A stretch of 36,396 nucleotides of DNA from Methyloprofundus sp. GTDB taxonomy: Bacteria > Pseudomonadota > Gammaproteobacteria > Methylococcales > Methylomonadaceae. The notes under the pieces are model-generated. The model saw only the letters and a program-made list of their open reading frames with translations. It made no database searches and had not been told where the DNA came from. The stretch spans positions 64,491 through 100,886 of the forward strand of contig DUBW01000040.1 in assembly GCA_012960135.1 (NCBI GenBank), in the 5' to 3' direction. Below are positions 34,930-36,396 of the stretch, in pieces (within the stretch, counting starts at the first letter, position 1; every line of letters starts with the position of its first letter). The position numbers were made by a program, and so were the translations under genes.

Positions 34930-35765
34930 TTGAACAAAAATACGACTTGCATTGCCATTCCAGTTATTCAGATGGTGAACTATCCCCCGGCGACGTTGTT
35001 TTACGCGCCGTAGAACACGGGGTAACGACACTCGCTCTAACAGACCATGACACCCTGAGCGGCCTGGCAGAAGCACAGCAGATTGCAAAGCAATATGAGC
35101 TGAACTTCATCCCGGGCATTGAGCTCTCTTGTCTCTGGAATAAAAAAACATTCCATATATTAGGACTAAATGTTGATGCCAATAATGCAGAACTCTTGGC
35201 AGGAACCCGGCAATTGAAAAATATTCGCTACGAGCGGGCAAAAGAAATTGCTAACAAATTAGAGAAAAATAAAATCCCGGGCGCTTTCCAGGCTGTCCAG
35301 GACTCCGCAGGCGTCGGCATGATTACTCGCCCACATTTCGCAAATTTTCTGATTAAGCAAGGCCATGTCAGTACCATGCAATCAGCCTTTGATCGATACC
35401 TGGGACAAGGTAAAAGCGCTTTCGTAAATACCCAATGGGTAGAACTGGAAGATGCAGTCCAGTGGATTAAAGCTGCTGGCGGCATTGCAGTTTTAGCCCA
35501 CCCTATGCGTTATAAACTCACAGCAAGCTGGTTGCGCCGATTTTTAACAGCCTTTAAAGAAATGGGCGGCCTGGGAATAGAAGTCGTTACCGGCCGCAGT
35601 AACCCCGACGAAATCAGAAGGACAATACATTTTGCTCAACAATATGAGCTATATGGCTCGGTTGGTTCAGACTTTCATAGCCCAAAAAACCAGTGGGTAG
35701 AACTAGGCCGCCTAGCCCCCTTGCCAAAAAACATCAAGCCTGTATGGGATCTATTTACTCAATAA
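34926..35765 (+). CDS. rnm: PHP-domain phosphoesterase, RNase AM/YciV-like
   Basis: 279 residues with the PHP metal-binding motifs in order: DLHCHSSYSDG (residues 7-17), LTDHDT, PGIELS, RPHFAN, AHPMRYK and GSDFHSP. Length and motif set match YciV (RNase AM), a trinuclear-Mn 5'-3' exonuclease that trims rRNA 5' ends and removes phosphate from 3',5'-nucleoside bisphosphates. Cytoplasmic. Translationally coupled to the ABC exporter, which is probably incidental in function. Symbol given by homology only. Confidence 0.85.
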   Translation: MIEQKYDLHCHSSYSDGELSPGDVVLRAVEHGVTTLALTDHDTLSGLAEAQQIAKQYELNFIPGIELSCLWNKKTFHILGLNVDANNAELLAGTRQLKNIRYERAKEIANKLEKNKIPGAFQAVQDSAGVGMITRPHFANFLIKQGHVSTMQSAFDRYLGQGKSAFVNTQWVELEDAVQWIKAAGGIAVLAHPMRYKLTASWLRRFLTAFKEMGGLGIEVVTGRSNPDEIRRTIHFAQQYELYGSVGSDFHSPKNQWVELGRLAPLPKNIKPVWDLFTQ

Positions 35766-35882
35766 CAAATTTTTTCTCTACTGCAAACAATATATTACAA
35801 AATAGCTCGCTAATAAAATAAAAATTTACTAGTCAAACTAGAAAAAAACATTATAATAGTCTGCTCTCTATCAGAGATTGAT

Positions 35883-35968
35883 GCCTCGGTGGCGAAATTG
35901 GTAGACGCAAGGGACTTAAAATCCCTCGCCTTCTGGGCGTGCCGGTTCGATTCCGGCCCGAGGCACCA
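35883..35968 (+). tRNA. tRNA-Leu (anticodon UAA)
   Basis: 86 bases including encoded CCA. Acceptor stem GCCTCGG (35883-35889) pairs with CCGAGGC (35958-35964), discriminator A, then CCA. Anticodon stem AGGGA/TCCCT encloses CTTAAAA; anticodon TAA at 35917-35919. A long variable arm (CGCCTTCTGGGCG type) confirms class II. T-arm GCCGG TTCGATT CCGGC. It reads UUA and UUG codons. Confidence 0.97.
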
Positions 35969-35979
35969 CAGATAACTAA

Positions 35980-36013
35980 AGGCTTGTAGCGATTTTCGTT
36001 ACAGGCTTTTTTT
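35980..36013 (+). terminator. Rho-independent terminator after tRNA-Leu
   Basis: GGCTTGTAGCGA / TCGTTACAGGCT stem with a short loop and a G-T pair, followed by a T-run of seven. It ends the tRNA transcript 12 bases after the CCA. Confidence 0.85.
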
Positions 36014-36178
36014 ATGCCTGAAATTTACGGGGCTACCTCAGGGCTACTTTTGAAACAAAAAAATGTATTCCTGATTAGCACTCATTGCCTGCCTGCTATA
36101 TCAACTCTCATTTTCAAGCCAACAATAAAACCACCACTAAACAACTCCAGTGATCTATAAAATAGTTTAATTAAAAGC

Positions 36179-36359
36179 CTACCCAAAACTAGCCTTACCA
36201 TCAAAATAGCTATTGGCATTAATAGCCTCTAAAGTTCCTATGATATTTACCACCTGAGCTTCTTCAAAAAAACCATCCACACTGTCTTGATTGTTAATCA
36301 GCACGGTAAATTTTCTAGTTTCAGCAAAGAGTTTCCAGCCATGGGGTTTTAAATTTCAT
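36179..36359 (-). pseudogene. Small ORF with apparent single-base frameshift, unknown function
   Basis: Starting at ATG 36357-36359 the frame reads MKFKTPWLETLC then stops. Removing one base in the AAAACCCC run (36343-36350) gives a continuous protein of about 59 residues: MKFKPHGWKLFAETRKF..., passing LINNQDSVDGFFEEAQVVN and ending NSYFDGKASFG at TAG 36179-36181. The corrected frame is coherent, so this is either a broken gene or a sequencing error in a homopolymer. Its upstream region is near the window edge. No family recognised. Confidence 0.45.
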
Positions 36360-36396
36360 TATATATCAGCCGCTTAAATATTTCATTTAGTAATGG

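Noticed and set aside
36014-36178. Possible phage attachment site after tRNA-Leu
   Set aside because: No duplication of the tRNA 3' end and no integrase are visible within the short sequence remaining.

Overview
The window is about 43% GC by eye and reads as a chromosomal segment of a gammaproteobacterial methanotroph or methylotroph (order Methylococcales is the best guess). The strongest sign is a leftward cluster of archaeal-type C1 genes: methenyl-tetrahydromethanopterin cyclohydrolase, beta-ribofuranosylaminobenzene 5'-phosphate synthase, a COG2232-like ATP-grasp protein and a nucleotidyltransferase. These sit beside ordinary gammaproteobacterial housekeeping genes (ttcA, fabA/fabB, slt, hspQ, EF-G). 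No rRNA, CRISPR array, phage module or intact transposase was seen.

Layout. 1-870: a decayed exported-protein gene with an in-frame stop; its 3' end runs into a dispersed repeat. 1210-5542 (+): a sulfide-oxidation module of persulfide dioxygenase-rhodanese fusion, type II sulfide:quinone oxidoreductase and SulP anion transporter. 5584-6570: the second repeat copy, a 5'-truncated endonuclease/exonuclease/phosphatase pseudogene and a REP palindrome pair. 6657-7877 (+): a YbjQ-family gene and a beta-hydroxyacid dehydrogenase. 8255-10597 (-): a TonB-dependent receptor. 11092-18384 (+): an unusually long (1819 aa) glutamate-synthase-like protein followed directly by a CysJ-like diflavin reductase, with neither GltD nor CysI nearby. 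18465-19451 (+): a SixA-like phosphatase and HspQ. 19719-21004: a small exported protein and a ruined beta-carbonic anhydrase. 21156-28107 (-): an EF-G paralogue and the H4MPT cluster (nucleotidyltransferase, HAD phosphatase, RFAP synthase, ATP-grasp, mch). 28168-33055 (-): ttcA, fabB, fabA, slt. 33124-35765 (+): an MsbA-like ABC exporter overlapping a PHP-domain RNase AM-like gene. Then tRNA-Leu(UAA) and a frameshifted small ORF at the right edge.

Points to follow up. (1) The GltB-like/diflavin-reductase pair may be a glutamate synthase, or related FMN/Fe-S enzyme, fed by a CysJ-type NADPH reductase instead of GltD. Its cysteine motif is spaced C-x5-C-x3-C instead of the usual C-x5-C-x4-C, and it carries a C-terminal extension of about 190 residues. 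(2) A REP palindrome pair lies exactly on the RFAP-synthase/ATP-grasp junction and encodes the end of one protein and part of the start of the next. (3) Four genes are visibly broken. Across three of them there are eight in-frame stops; seven can be explained by a single transition in a Trp or Gln codon, and reading frames are mostly retained, which suggests recent decay.

All functional calls rest on motif recognition by eye; no database search was possible.
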